Shown in pieces: positions 33,696 to 42,682 of a stretch of DNA of 64,000 bases. Every line of letters starts with the position of its first letter. Position 1 is the stretch's first letter. Under the pieces are notes generated by a model. It was not told where the DNA came from. It saw only the letters and a program-made list of their open reading frames with translations, and did no database searches. Both the position numbers and the translations under genes were made by a program. This stretch comes from Flavobacteriales bacterium (GTDB lineage: Bacteria; Bacteroidota; Bacteroidia; Flavobacteriales_D; Crocinitomicaceae): assembly GCA_947460825.1 (NCBI GenBank), contig CANHHA010000014.1, positions 1-64,000 of the forward strand, read 5' to 3'.

Positions 33696-33703
33696 TATTT
33701 TTG
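33696..33703 (+). promoter_or_regulatory. -7 promoter box (TATTTTTG) for gldB
   Basis: Matches TAnnTTTG, 25 bases before the gldB ATG. It is separated by one base from an opposing box on the minus strand (33705-33712). Confidence 0.5.
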
Positions 33704-33704
33704 A

Positions 33705-33712
33705 CAAAATTA
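33705..33712 (-). promoter_or_regulatory. -7 promoter box (TAATTTTG) for the barrel-nadE operon
   Basis: On the minus strand reads TAATTTTG, 26 bases before the ATG at 33678. It lies back to back with the gldB box, so RNA polymerase could occupy only one of the two at a time. Confidence 0.5.
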
Positions 33713-33728
33713 AAAATAATACAATTCC

Positions 33729-34751
33729 ATGGGTTTCATTAGAAATTCCTTTCTTTTATTTTCATTGAGCCTGATTCTTTCGGCATGCAATAGCAATCCG
33801 TATGACATAGATGTAAGCGATATCAAACTACCCCTTACCTTTCATAACAGCGATTCGGTACTTGCTACCCCTAATCCAAACATACAACTTACCCATCGAA
33901 ACGAATTGGGGCAGATCGACAAAGACATTGCCGGGTATTTATTTGGATACTGCTATGGGATTAGATTAAGCCCTGACTCTAGCTTTATCAATGGCATGAA
34001 TCGATACAACCGTAATCCCTTTGTGATTCGATTGGAACAACGCATCGGGAATCAATTCGGGAAAAAATTACCAACCCACCAAGCATCCCTGAGCGATGCG
34101 TTCAAACGAATGAAATTTCATTTCAAAAAATCTCCTGTTCCACAGCACGTTTTCTGGATAAATTCAGGATTTACTAGCTCCATCTTCTGTTCAGAAAAAT
34201 CCATTGCCCTGGGCTTAGAACGGTATTTAGGTGAAAAAACCGATGTAATCAAAGAATTACCGAATGATCGGTTCTTTTCATGGATCAAAGAAGGTATGGC
34301 TCCCCAATTTATGGAACGCGACGCAGTAATTGGTTGGTTAAGCACCCATTACATGGAAGAAACCAAAGAAAACTATGCCACAGAGATGATTCGTTGGGGT
34401 AAACTCTTATTCATTACTTCCGCATGCCTTCCCCAAGAAAAAGAATCAATAATCCTGCGCTATACCTCAAAAGATTATGACTGGGCGCTGGCCAGTGAGG
34501 GCGCACTTTGGAAGTACATCGTTGACGAGCAATTGCTTTACAATACGGGCGAAGACGCCAAGCAAAGTTTATTGCATGAAGGGCCATTTACCCGTGGTTT
34601 ACCCCAAGAAAGCCCGGATCGAATGGGACAGTTTTTAGGATACCGCATGGTAAAACAATACATGGAACAAAACACCCTTAGCTTAGAGCAATTACAACAT
34701 ACGCCCTACCTTAAAATCCTTCAGGGTTATGAGGCACCTGAAAAAAAATAA
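33729..34751 (+). CDS. gldB: Gliding motility lipoprotein GldB
   Basis: 340 residues, lipoprotein signal with LILSAC (Cys ~20). Its length and the GDSVL-like start of the mature part fit GldB, which is required for gliding and for stability of the GldKLMN core of the T9SS. Strong support comes from the next gene, gldC, and from nadE nearby, as in Flavobacterium. The mature protein is mostly helical with no recognised catalytic site. gldB, gldC, the DUF2797 gene and gtrA form one operon with gaps of 1 base or overlaps. Confidence 0.85.
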   Translation: MGFIRNSFLLFSLSLILSACNSNPYDIDVSDIKLPLTFHNSDSVLATPNPNIQLTHRNELGQIDKDIAGYLFGYCYGIRLSPDSSFINGMNRYNRNPFVIRLEQRIGNQFGKKLPTHQASLSDAFKRMKFHFKKSPVPQHVFWINSGFTSSIFCSEKSIALGLERYLGEKTDVIKELPNDRFFSWIKEGMAPQFMERDAVIGWLSTHYMEETKENYATEMIRWGKLLFITSACLPQEKESIILRYTSKDYDWALASEGALWKYIVDEQLLYNTGEDAKQSLLHEGPFTRGLPQESPDRMGQFLGYRMVKQYMEQNTLSLEQLQHTPYLKILQGYEAPEKK

Positions 34752-34752
34752 C

Positions 34753-35088
34753 ATGAAAAAAACATCTACCATCGAACTTTCAGTAGCATTGAACGAAAAC
34801 AATGTTCCTGAAACCATCCAATGGTCTGCGGCCGACAGCGGGCACAAAGACGCAGCTACCAAAGCCTTTTTCTTAGCACTCTGGGATGCCAAAGAAAACA
34901 ATACCTTACGCATAGACTTATGGACCGAAGATATGAGCGTGGATGAGATGAAGCAGTTCTTCCATCAAACCTTATTAACCATGGCAGACAGCTTTGAAAA
35001 AGCAACCGGTGAGGGAAAGATATGCGAAGACCTTCGCGACTATTGTTATCATTTCGCGGATAAAATGAATATACTACCGAGGGAATGA
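34753..35088 (+). CDS. gldC: Gliding motility protein GldC
   Basis: 111 residues from the ATG at 34753 (MKKTSTIELSVALNEN), starting one base after the gldB stop; an upstream ATG at 34729 lies inside gldB. Family motifs are RIDLWTEDMSVDEMKQFFHQTL and a C-terminal DYCYHFADKM. GldC is a small soluble protein needed for efficient gliding; its molecular role is unknown. Its stop overlaps the next ATG by four bases. Confidence 0.92.
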   Translation: MKKTSTIELSVALNENNVPETIQWSAADSGHKDAATKAFFLALWDAKENNTLRIDLWTEDMSVDEMKQFFHQTLLTMADSFEKATGEGKICEDLRDYCYHFADKMNILPRE

Positions 35089-35858
35089 TCTTAGAAAAAC
35101 TTCATACGAAACATGCGGATACGGTTCAGTATTTTTTAGCCGATGGCACCTCGTTAAACGAACGGATTGGAACAGAAATCCTTATTCAATACACAGGGAA
35201 TATTGTCTGCAGGAAATGTTCAAAATCTACGAATAAATCCTTCGGTGAAGGATTCTGCTATCCCTGTTTTTTAGCGGCACCTGAGGCCAGCCCGTGCATC
35301 TTGCATCCGGAATTGTGTGAAGCCCATATGGGGAAGGGACGAGATTTAGCCTACGAAGAAAAAAACCACAACCAACCCCACTACGTGTACTTGGCGGCTA
35401 CAGACCAGGTAAAAGTTGGCGTAACGCGTGTAACACAAATGCCCACCCGTTGGATTGATCAAGGCGCCCGAGAAGCCATCATATTAGCGGAGACACCCAA
35501 CCGTTATCTTGCCGGGGTGATTGAAGTAGCCCTCAAAGAGATGTATAGCGACAAAACCAATTGGCAAAACATGTTGCGGGATATTCAGGAAAAATCGATT
35601 GATTTGGTGCAAGAGAAATGGAATTTATTGGACCAACTTCCGGAGGACATTGGGCAATATTTCACCGAGGATGAGACCCTGTATTCCTTCAATTATCCGG
35701 TGTTGGCATACCCAGAAAAAGTGGCCTCGTTAACCCTCGATAAAGAACCACGGATAAACGGCCAACTAACCGGAATTCGTGGCCAATATTTGTATATAGA
35801 CCATTATTTAGTATTAAATATTCGTAGACATACCGGCTATGAAGTAGAATGGAAATGA
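35085..35858 (+). CDS. DUF2797 protein
   Basis: 257 residues. A zinc-finger-like segment (CRKC..CYPC, ~43-64) is followed by another Cys pair (CILHPELC), then HYVYLAATDQVKVGVTR and PTRWIDQGA, which give a GIY-YIG-like look, and a mostly helical C-terminus. The family is conserved in Bacteroidota and of unknown function; a nucleic-acid role is plausible from the zinc motif. It overlaps gldC by four bases and precedes gtrA by one base. Confidence 0.8.
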   Translation: MILEKLHTKHADTVQYFLADGTSLNERIGTEILIQYTGNIVCRKCSKSTNKSFGEGFCYPCFLAAPEASPCILHPELCEAHMGKGRDLAYEEKNHNQPHYVYLAATDQVKVGVTRVTQMPTRWIDQGAREAIILAETPNRYLAGVIEVALKEMYSDKTNWQNMLRDIQEKSIDLVQEKWNLLDQLPEDIGQYFTEDETLYSFNYPVLAYPEKVASLTLDKEPRINGQLTGIRGQYLYIDHYLVLNIRRHTGYEVEWK

Positions 35859-35859
35859 T

Positions 35860-36330
35860 ATGATTCGGATAATACGCGCTTTCCTTGATTTTTTCTACCC
35901 AATCGTTTCGCGAATCTTCGACAAAACGACCTATTACTATGCGGTGGCGGGATCAACGAATTTGGTGCTGGGATGGGTATTATTTTGGGTGCTTGACCAT
36001 TGGGTCATCCACAGTAAAACCGTAGAACTGCCTTTGTTTAAACACCCGGTGCACAGTTATACGGTAATTGCCGCAGTATGCGGTGTGGTTAGCTTTTTGT
36101 TTGGGTTCCTGATGATGCGCTTTGTGGTGTTTACGGAAAGTCAGCTCAAAGGCCGCATACAGTTTTTCCGCTACGGATTGAGTGCCTTGATTTCTGCGAC
36201 CGTGAACTGGCTTCTCATTAAACTCATGGTGGACACCTTTGCATGGAATGCGTCCCTATGCAACGTGTTTGCTTCGTTGGTGGTAGTGACCATTAGCTAT
36301 TTTTTACAACGAAAGTTTTCGTTTAAATAG
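35860..36330 (+). CDS. GtrA-like membrane protein
   Basis: 156 residues with four membrane helices (~20-42, ~60-82, ~98-118, ~125-145). Short charged loops and the pattern of four helices fit the GtrA family, whose members help move polyprenyl-linked sugars across the inner membrane or modify surface sugars. Last gene of the gldB operon; a structured inverted repeat follows. Confidence 0.75.
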   Translation: MIRIIRAFLDFFYPIVSRIFDKTTYYYAVAGSTNLVLGWVLFWVLDHWVIHSKTVELPLFKHPVHSYTVIAAVCGVVSFLFGFLMMRFVVFTESQLKGRIQFFRYGLSALISATVNWLLIKLMVDTFAWNASLCNVFASLVVVTISYFLQRKFSFK

Positions 36331-36343
36331 TTCCCCTTACACC

Positions 36344-36411
36344 GTGTATGCTCAACCATTCGGCTATGCTTGAATCCGAGAAAATCGTAGATTAACCCTA
36401 CGGCTATACAC
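36344..36411. repeat. Inverted repeat/cruciform
   Basis: GTGTAT at 36344 pairs with ATACAC at 36406, enclosing TCGTAG-CTACGG and CGGCTATG elements that repeat as CGGCTATA. It lies between the gldB operon and rluF. It may be a REP-type sequence or a terminator substitute. Confidence 0.45.
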
Positions 36412-36489
36412 CCTTCAACGTTCCCTACATTTCTGTTCTTTTTAACATACACAAAAGAAAGCGTAATTTTACGCCAGTAAATAACACCC

Positions 36490-37221
36490 ATGGATTCCTC
36501 ATCCCCTATTCGAATTAACAAATACCTCAGTGAAATCGGGTTTTGCTCCCGTCGTGCTGCCGATAAGTTAATCGAGGAAGGTCGGGTAAAAATCAACGGA
36601 AAAGTACCCGAAATGGGGACCAAAGTCATGCCGGGGGATGTAGTCACCGTGGACAACAAACCCACCCAAGAACCTAGTGATGATTTTATTTACATCGCGT
36701 TCAATAAACCCATTGGGATCGTCTGTACTACGGATCAATACCGCGAACGAGACAACATCATTGATTTCATCAATCACCCGAAGCGTATTTTCCCAATCGG
36801 TCGCTTAGATAAACCAAGCGAAGGGCTGATTTTTCTAACCAACGACGGCGATATTGTCAATAAAATTCTTCGCGCGCGAAATCACCACGAAAAAGAATAC
36901 ATCGTTACCGTAAACCGTCCAATTAATTCTGAGTTCATTCAAAAGATGAGCAAGGGCATTCCCATTCTTGACACCGTAACACGTGCCTGCGATGTAGAGT
37001 TGGTGGATCGCTATACCTTTAAGATCATTCTTACCCAAGGATTAAACCGCCAAATCCGTCGGATGTGCGAATATTTAGATTATCGGGTCACGAAATTAAA
37101 GCGGGTTCGCATTATGAACATTCACTTGGATGTGCCCATCGGACAATGGCGTAATCTGAGTGCAGAAGAAATTGCAGAAATTCAATCCATGGTATCTGAC
37201 AGTGCGAAGGCAATTGATTAG
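36490..37221 (+). CDS. rluF: 23S rRNA pseudouridine synthase RluF
   Basis: 243 residues. An S4 RNA-binding domain (RINKYLSEIGFCSRRAADKLIE, residues ~7-60) precedes the RsuA/RluB/E/F-type catalytic domain with GRLDKPSEGLIFLTNDGD holding the catalytic Asp (~104), then ILRARNHHEKEYIVTV and QGLNRQIRRM. The pattern fits RluF better than RluB/E. It makes pseudouridine in 23S rRNA. Just upstream, TAATTTTA resembles a degenerate -7 box. Confidence 0.9.
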   Translation: MDSSSPIRINKYLSEIGFCSRRAADKLIEEGRVKINGKVPEMGTKVMPGDVVTVDNKPTQEPSDDFIYIAFNKPIGIVCTTDQYRERDNIIDFINHPKRIFPIGRLDKPSEGLIFLTNDGDIVNKILRARNHHEKEYIVTVNRPINSEFIQKMSKGIPILDTVTRACDVELVDRYTFKIILTQGLNRQIRRMCEYLDYRVTKLKRVRIMNIHLDVPIGQWRNLSAEEIAEIQSMVSDSAKAID

Positions 37222-37222
37222 G

Positions 37223-37864
37223 TTAAGCGTTAAAATCACGGTAAAAAAGAATCTGTTTACCTGGTTTAGATATTTCTACCTGACGAACCATACACTGTGC
37301 CAGGTTGGTTGCACGAATGCTATGGTATTGACCTCCAAACGTAAACACATCAAAAATTGGAGTCAGAAGTTGCCCCAGTTTCTCCGCAGGTCGCGACTCA
37401 TTCCGAGCACCAATAAGCATGGATGGACGATAAATGAAACAGCGTTCAACCCCTAGCGCCTGGATACCTTCCTCTACTTCCCCTTTAATTTTAAGATAAA
37501 AATTGGAGGATTTGGCGTTAGCGCCAACCGATGAAACCAAGTGAATTTGCTTGCAGCCATGCGCTTTAGCATACGTAGCCACAGCCATGGTAATTCCGTA
37601 ATCAATGGCTTTATACTGAACCAAATCTGGCGTTTTTTTTCGTGTGGTGCCAATGCAGCAAAAGAGCGCATCCACAGAACCGATGGAATCTAATGCCGAT
37701 AAATCAGTAAAATCAGTACGTACTTGCGTAAGTTTGGGGTGAGTCAATTGCAGCGAATTTCGAACCAATATGGTGATCTGTCCCACTTGATCATGAGCGA
37801 GTAATTCAGTTAGCACATTGGAACCAACGAGGCCTGAGGCGCCGAGCAATAATACATTTTTCAT
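37223..37864 (-). CDS. NAD(P)-binding oxidoreductase (HTATIP2/NmrA-like)
   Basis: 213 residues from the ATG at 37864. Rossmann start NVLLLGASGLVGSNVL gives the G-x-x-G-x-x-G motif, with VDALFCCIGTTRKK, HLVSSVGANAKSSNFYLKIKGEVE and FIYRPSMLIG as in HTATIP2/atypical-SDR proteins. The earlier ATG at 37879 lies inside the -7 box, so the later start is preferred. Substrate unknown. Convergent with rluF with one base between. Confidence 0.85.
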   Translation of the reverse strand: MKNVLLLGASGLVGSNVLTELLAHDQVGQITILVRNSLQLTHPKLTQVRTDFTDLSALDSIGSVDALFCCIGTTRKKTPDLVQYKAIDYGITMAVATYAKAHGCKQIHLVSSVGANAKSSNFYLKIKGEVEEGIQALGVERCFIYRPSMLIGARNESRPAEKLGQLLTPIFDVFTFGGQYHSIRATNLAQCMVRQVEISKPGKQILFYRDFNA

Positions 37865-37876
37865 ATTCATCTGAAT

Positions 37877-37884
37877 CAAAAGTA
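37877..37884 (-). promoter_or_regulatory. -7 promoter box (TACTTTTG)
   Basis: Minus-strand TACTTTTG matches TAnnTTTG and ends 12 bases before the chosen start at 37864. Confidence 0.5.
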
Positions 37885-37891
37885 CTTGAAT

Positions 37892-38995
37892 CTACTTTAG
37901 CTTAAAGGTTCCGTCCTCGTTTATAGTCCAAGGAACCTCCGGAAAATCCATGGTACACAGGCGTTTTATTTCTGCCAGCACCTGTTTATTTGGGTCAAGG
38001 GTAGGTCCACCCTCGCCCAACTGTTGAATAGAAACAATTTCTCCTTTGATGAAATCTCCTGTATTCTTATTGATGTACAACTTATAGATCGGCGCAATAC
38101 CGCTTACCCCGGACAAACTGAAGCGACCATAGGTAGCAAAATTCCCCATCGAATAGGTGATGAACTTCCCTTTGTAGCAATCGATTGCGCGCGTAACGTG
38201 CGGACCATGTCCCAACACGATATCTGCTCCATTATCTACCATGAGGTGCGCAAACTCATATACGTTCCCCCTGTTTTCACCGACAAACTCTTCTGTTTTA
38301 CGGGTGACATTGGTACGACTGCGCCCTTCTGCGCCTCCATGGAAGGAAACGATGACAAGGTCACTAATTTTCTTAAGTTCAGCGAGTACTTCTAATGCTT
38401 TTTTGTAATCATTCAATTTTAAACACCCGGAATTTGGTGCAAATGCAGTCATTCCAATGACCTTACCATTCACGTGAATGGTATCCCAAGGACACGTTTC
38501 TAAGCCCGCATGCTTAATTCCTTTCTCTTTAAGTATTCGTTTGGTGTTGACACGTCCGGCATTACCAAAATCCCCCATGTGATTGTTGGCCAAGGATAAC
38601 AAATCAAAGCCCGAATCTTTCAGGTAATCTACCAGGTAATCTGGTTGACGAAAGGCATAGCATTTTGAAGGGTCGCTGCATTGTTTTACGTCCCCTCCTT
38701 CATTGAGGACTGTTCCTTCCAGGTTACCGAACGTTAGGTCTGCATTACGCAGGATATCACGAACGGGCTCAAGAATATTTCCTTTATTGGCTGGAAGATA
38801 GGCCGCGCTTGGGTAATTCGTTCCCAGCATGATGTCGCCGACGGCAATTAGGGTAAGGATTGAATCTTCCGGATTTGGGTTAAGGTTAACATCTTTCTTC
38901 TTTTCATGCTTCGCTTGCTCTTGGCCGCTGGACGAACAAAACACAAGGGGCATTGAAATGGCTAGTAAGCCAACAGCAACAAATAAATTCTTCAT
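37892..38995 (-). CDS. CapA-like metallophosphatase-fold lipoprotein
   Basis: 367 residues from the ATG at 38995, with a lipoprotein signal (SMPLVFC) and a Lys-rich linker. The PGA_cap domain has AVGDIMLG (metal ligand Asp), TFGNLEGTV, LSLANNHMGDFG, SFHGGAEG and LGHGPHVTRAIDCYKGKFITYSMGNF. CapA proteins belong to the calcineurin-like metallophosphatase fold and act in polymer synthesis or unknown surface roles; the substrate here is unknown. It stands apart with no capsule operon around it. Confidence 0.85.
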   Translation of the reverse strand: MKNLFVAVGLLAISMPLVFCSSSGQEQAKHEKKKDVNLNPNPEDSILTLIAVGDIMLGTNYPSAAYLPANKGNILEPVRDILRNADLTFGNLEGTVLNEGGDVKQCSDPSKCYAFRQPDYLVDYLKDSGFDLLSLANNHMGDFGNAGRVNTKRILKEKGIKHAGLETCPWDTIHVNGKVIGMTAFAPNSGCLKLNDYKKALEVLAELKKISDLVIVSFHGGAEGRSRTNVTRKTEEFVGENRGNVYEFAHLMVDNGADIVLGHGPHVTRAIDCYKGKFITYSMGNFATYGRFSLSGVSGIAPIYKLYINKNTGDFIKGEIVSIQQLGEGGPTLDPNKQVLAEIKRLCTMDFPEVPWTINEDGTFKLK

Positions 38996-39102
38996 TGATA
39001 ACATTTGTACGAAGGTCTTAAATTAAATTTAGTTGGCAAGAATAATCCTGACATTTGAAAAAACTGTAGTAACTTCAACCCATTATTCACTTGAATCGAA
39101 AT

Positions 39103-40200
39103 ATGAGAAATTTGATCGTGCTTATTGTATGTATAAGCCAATTCATTTTGTTCGGACAAGGGGGCTTTACTAATAATTCATGGCTATCAATCCATTCAGG
39201 CACTGGCTATGTGATACCGGAATACAGTAACATTAATTATTCTGTTATTGATCCAATTCAATCCATAAGTTTCTCTTGGAATAAACGTACTACCGGGAAA
39301 CGTCTTACGGAGCAATTATATCATTTTCCGGAGTATGGAATTAGCGCGGGTTTTTCAAACCTTGGAAATAAGGAAGTATTCGGTTATGAACTGTCACTAT
39401 ATCCGTACTTTAGGAGCTTTTTTTATCGAGGAGCACACAGTTCGTTCTTTCATCAATTTGGGTTCGGTCTTGGATATTCTACAAAAAAATTCAGCTTAGC
39501 AACAAATCCAGACAATATTTCCGTTGGATCACACCTTAACATGCATTTTGATTACCAACTTGGATATCGGTTAAATCTAAACAAGGATTGGGGCTTAGAA
39601 GCCGCACTCCGATTTGCACATTTTTCCAACGCGAACATGGCTGAACCCAATTTAGGATTAAACCTCTTGTACCTAAATGCAGGGGTAACGCGTTCAATAG
39701 GCGCCCAAGAACCCACGGTAACACAAGACATTCCAAGGAACATCAAACGTCATGAAATGGCGGTAATATATGCGATTGGCGGCAAGCATACCCGAGCCCT
39801 TCAAAGTACCATTTATTTTACCTCATCCGCTAGCATTGAATATAAATATCATGCATTTCATAAGTTCCATTTTGGCGCCGGCTTGGATTTATTTTATGAT
39901 TCTTCTACAAAAACGGAATTAAGCATTAAACCAGGTACCACGTATGAACCGAAGGATGCATTTAGCAGTGGGATTCATCTTTCGCAAGAAATTGTGTTTG
40001 GCGACTTTAGTTTTATTCTACAAGAAGGCTTACATGTTGGATTAATCGATAAGGTACATACCTCTCCCATGTATAATCGAGCCATATTGCGCTGGAAATG
40101 TAGCGATCACCTTCTAATTCACATCTCGATGAAATCACATCTCCATATCCTTGATTACCCGGAAATAGGGTTTGGATATCACCTAAAATCGAACTCATGA
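39103..40200 (+). CDS. PagL-like acyloxyacyl hydrolase (lipid A deacylase)
   Basis: 365 residues from the ATG at 39103 (an upstream TTG at 39091 is weaker). A signal peptide is followed by a beta-barrel pattern. FAHFSNANMAEPNLGLNLLYL (about residues 185-205) resembles the PagL H-x-S-N core; the C-terminal half continues as barrel-like strands and adds a second part of unknown role. It is an outer-membrane enzyme expected to remove an acyl chain from lipid A. The next gene overlaps by four bases. Confidence 0.75.
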   Translation: MRNLIVLIVCISQFILFGQGGFTNNSWLSIHSGTGYVIPEYSNINYSVIDPIQSISFSWNKRTTGKRLTEQLYHFPEYGISAGFSNLGNKEVFGYELSLYPYFRSFFYRGAHSSFFHQFGFGLGYSTKKFSLATNPDNISVGSHLNMHFDYQLGYRLNLNKDWGLEAALRFAHFSNANMAEPNLGLNLLYLNAGVTRSIGAQEPTVTQDIPRNIKRHEMAVIYAIGGKHTRALQSTIYFTSSASIEYKYHAFHKFHFGAGLDLFYDSSTKTELSIKPGTTYEPKDAFSSGIHLSQEIVFGDFSFILQEGLHVGLIDKVHTSPMYNRAILRWKCSDHLLIHISMKSHLHILDYPEIGFGYHLKSNS

Positions 40201-40907
40201 AACCAATAAACATCCTAACCATTATTGGCTTGTTATTATTGTTTTCATGTAAAAAACATGAATTAGTTACGACTGAACATACCGTATCAGAATTCGATAC
40301 ACTCGTGCTATCTGATGTTTTTGATGTCAGCTTAATTCAAGGAACTGAAAACAGGGTTAAAATCACGGGCTCTAATCAATTTATTAATGACGTTTCATGG
40401 GAAAATAAAGACAACACACTAACATTTCATCATAACTCTAAACGCAAGTGGTTATTCCCAAAAACGAATAAAATCAAATTAGAAATTACTGTAAACGGAC
40501 TTGCGAAAATAGTAGCCAATGAGACCTGCAACATTAAATCATTAAATACACTCATCGGTGATGAAATTGGACTGGTGCTAAAAAGTAAATTGAATCATGC
40601 CGCCTTGGATGTTTCCTGCAATACATTCTATTACTGGAATAATTTTCCGGGTGGAGGCACATTAACCCTGAGCGGTTTTTGCCATTCCTTAAAACTTTGG
40701 AATTATGCCTTAATGCAAATAGACGCTCGTGATTTAGAATCCACGGTCGCACTTGTTGAAAACACATCGAAAGGCGATGTTGCCTTGTGGGTTCACGACA
40801 GCATTACCTATCGAATATTAGGAACGGGTAACATCCGAGTGATAGGATATCCGTCGTTTCAACTGAATTCCGGGAGTTCTGGATCAGGTGATTTCATACT
40901 GCAATAA
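40197..40907 (+). CDS. DUF2807 (GIN-domain) lipoprotein
   Basis: 236 residues, lipoprotein signal LLLLFSC. The body repeats beta strands of the DUF2807 type: FDTLVLSDVFDVSLIQG, ENRVKITG, FHHN, then a beta-helix-like series ending in GTGNIRVIGYPSFQLNSGSSGSGDF. Such proteins are common, abundant envelope components with no known activity. Overlaps the PagL-like gene by ATGA, so cotranscribed. Confidence 0.8.
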   Translation: MKPINILTIIGLLLLFSCKKHELVTTEHTVSEFDTLVLSDVFDVSLIQGTENRVKITGSNQFINDVSWENKDNTLTFHHNSKRKWLFPKTNKIKLEITVNGLAKIVANETCNIKSLNTLIGDEIGLVLKSKLNHAALDVSCNTFYYWNNFPGGGTLTLSGFCHSLKLWNYALMQIDARDLESTVALVENTSKGDVALWVHDSITYRILGTGNIRVIGYPSFQLNSGSSGSGDFILQ

Positions 40908-40924
40908 ATTTAGTACCCACGTAT

Positions 40925-41626
40925 ATGATTAACATTGATAATTACCTAGACGTCCATTTTATCCACCGCAGCAACTGGTTGCGTGCCGTGGTTTTGGGAG
41001 CGAACGACGGCATAATATCTATTTCTAGTTTAGCCGTTGGAGTTGCTACAGCGAGTCAATCAAATCAACCCGTTATTTTGGCGACCGTAGCCGGCTTGGT
41101 TGCAGGGGCACTCTCCATGGCTGCGGGGGAATATGTTTCTGTGAGTTCACAAACAGATACAGAAAAAGCCGACATTGAACGAGAAAAAGAGGAATTGCGG
41201 ACTATGCCTGAAGCAGAATTGAATCTTCTAGCAGCCATTTATGAGCAGCGTGGCTTAAAAAAAGAAACTGCAATGCTAGTAGCTGTAGAATTGACAGAAA
41301 AAGATGCCTTAGCCGCACACATACGGGATGAACTTGGAATCACTGAAATGAGTCAAGCTAAACCAATTCAAGCTGCTATTGCCTCCGGAAGTGCCTTTAC
41401 TGCAGGTGGAATTCTCCCGCTGCTCATGGCCTTGTTTGCCCCAATTGAAAAAATGCCTTATTTACTTTATGGATCGACCATCGTATTCTTAATTCTGTTA
41501 GGATATTTATCAGCGAAAACAGGCGGATCACCGATTGGAAAAGCCATCTTACGGGTCACGATTGGTGGTACCTTGGCTATGGGAATCTCTGCTGGTGTTG
41601 GGTATTTGTTTGGGGTGAATGTGTAG
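40925..41626 (+). CDS. VIT/CCC1 family Fe/Mn transporter
   Basis: 233 residues, about five membrane helices. VLGANDGIISISSLAVGV at the start and the following GALSMAAGEYVSVSSQTDTE are characteristic; the soluble loop (~80-140) is rich in Glu and holds the metal-binding part in the family. The later part includes FTAGGILPLLMALFAP. It exports or sequesters Fe2+/Mn2+. It stands alone, 17 bases after the DUF2807 gene. Confidence 0.9.
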   Translation: MINIDNYLDVHFIHRSNWLRAVVLGANDGIISISSLAVGVATASQSNQPVILATVAGLVAGALSMAAGEYVSVSSQTDTEKADIEREKEELRTMPEAELNLLAAIYEQRGLKKETAMLVAVELTEKDALAAHIRDELGITEMSQAKPIQAAIASGSAFTAGGILPLLMALFAPIEKMPYLLYGSTIVFLILLGYLSAKTGGSPIGKAILRVTIGGTLAMGISAGVGYLFGVNV

Positions 41627-41637
41627 ATGCAACTATC

Positions 41638-41654
41638 TAAGCATTATATGCTTA
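41638..41654. terminator. Hairpin between convergent genes
   Basis: TAAGCAT-tat-ATGCTTA is a perfect 7-bp stem with 3-nt loop between the VIT gene and lysR. It lacks a strong T-run, so termination is uncertain. Confidence 0.45.
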
Positions 41655-41678
41655 ACATAAGCTTTTATGCGTAAGATT

Positions 41679-42599
41679 TTAGCTTGATTGAAGCCATGAA
41701 AAATGAGTTTCAGTAATACTTGATTTATTGTTTTGAATAAATAGGCTAAACGCCTCAGCTACCGGACCATGGCGTTTCCCTTTGAGTGAAATCAATTGCC
41801 ATTCCGTATGCACCGGTAAGCCACTAATTTTTAGTATTTTTAATTCACCTGCTTCTAGTTCATGCTTTAACCCGATTAAAGGCATAATGGATAAGCCGAG
41901 TCCGGCCTTTACCGCTTGCTTAACCGCTTCATTTGACGTTAATTCAAACTTCCGCTCTAATTTAACTTGATGGGCTTTAAGAAATTGTTCCATACGTTGC
42001 CGTGTGCCGGAGCCGAGTTCTCTCATAATGAATGAATGTTTAGATAAATCCCGAATGGATATTTTCTTCGTGTTTGAAAACGAACGGTCACCAATCAAGT
42101 ATAAGGAATTGTCTAGAAGTGATATAGAATCTACATTCAAGCGGTCTGGAAGAATCGAAACCAAGGCAAAATCAATTTCATTTCTACCCAAGCTCTCAAC
42201 CACTAATTCCTTATTCGTAACATCCATTTGTAAATCAACCCCAGGATTCAAATCCAAGAAGGGTTTTAAAAAAAAGGGGATCACATATTTTCCAGTCGAA
42301 ACCACAGAAATCTTTAGGGTCCCGGTTAATTCTCCTTTGAATTTTAATGCCTTATGCCTGAGCAAATCAGCTTGAAAAAGAATTTCTTTCGCGGATTCAG
42401 CTACTTCTTTACCGAAAGAGGTAATGTGAATTCTTCTAGAAATGACCTCAAATAATGGGATTTCAAATTGATCTTGAAAATTTTTCAATTGAATAGAAAC
42501 CGCGGGCTGTGTCATGTGTAAATGCTCTGCTGCTTTCGTAACGCTTTGATTTTCAAAAACCTTAACGAAAACATTCAATTGACTCAAGGTATAATTCAT
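41679..42599 (-). CDS. LysR-type transcriptional regulator
   Basis: 306 residues. The winged HTH at 1-60 has SVTKAAEHLHMTQPAVS; the effector domain follows (TGTLKISVVSTGKYVIPFF, DFALVS, GLGLSIMPLIGLK), overall closest to the CbbR/CysB-like members. It is divergent from the icd-sbtA operon with an 83-base gap, the standard layout for a LysR gene and its target. Its own -7 box lies in the same gap. Confidence 0.92.
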   Translation of the reverse strand: MNYTLSQLNVFVKVFENQSVTKAAEHLHMTQPAVSIQLKNFQDQFEIPLFEVISRRIHITSFGKEVAESAKEILFQADLLRHKALKFKGELTGTLKISVVSTGKYVIPFFLKPFLDLNPGVDLQMDVTNKELVVESLGRNEIDFALVSILPDRLNVDSISLLDNSLYLIGDRSFSNTKKISIRDLSKHSFIMRELGSGTRQRMEQFLKAHQVKLERKFELTSNEAVKQAVKAGLGLSIMPLIGLKHELEAGELKILKISGLPVHTEWQLISLKGKRHGPVAEAFSLFIQNNKSSITETHFSWLQSS

Positions 42600-42682
42600 A
42601 AATTTTATTTATATTCTTTATCAAATATATAAATATTAATATATATATAAAACTATACATCTTTGCTGAAAAATTAATCACC
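42600..42682. promoter_or_regulatory. AT-rich divergent promoter region of lysR and icd
   Basis: 83 bases, almost entirely A/T. A palindromic AT stretch lies near 42625-42648 (ATATAT...ATATAT). The lysR -7 box reads TATATTTG on the minus strand at 42622-42629. Toward icd there is only a weak CATCTTTG near 42657. A LysR site is likely but its exact bases cannot be fixed by eye. Confidence 0.6.
42622..42629 (-). promoter_or_regulatory. -7 promoter box (TATATTTG) for lysR
   Basis: Minus-strand TATATTTG matches TAnnTTTG, 22 bases before the lysR start. Confidence 0.45.
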
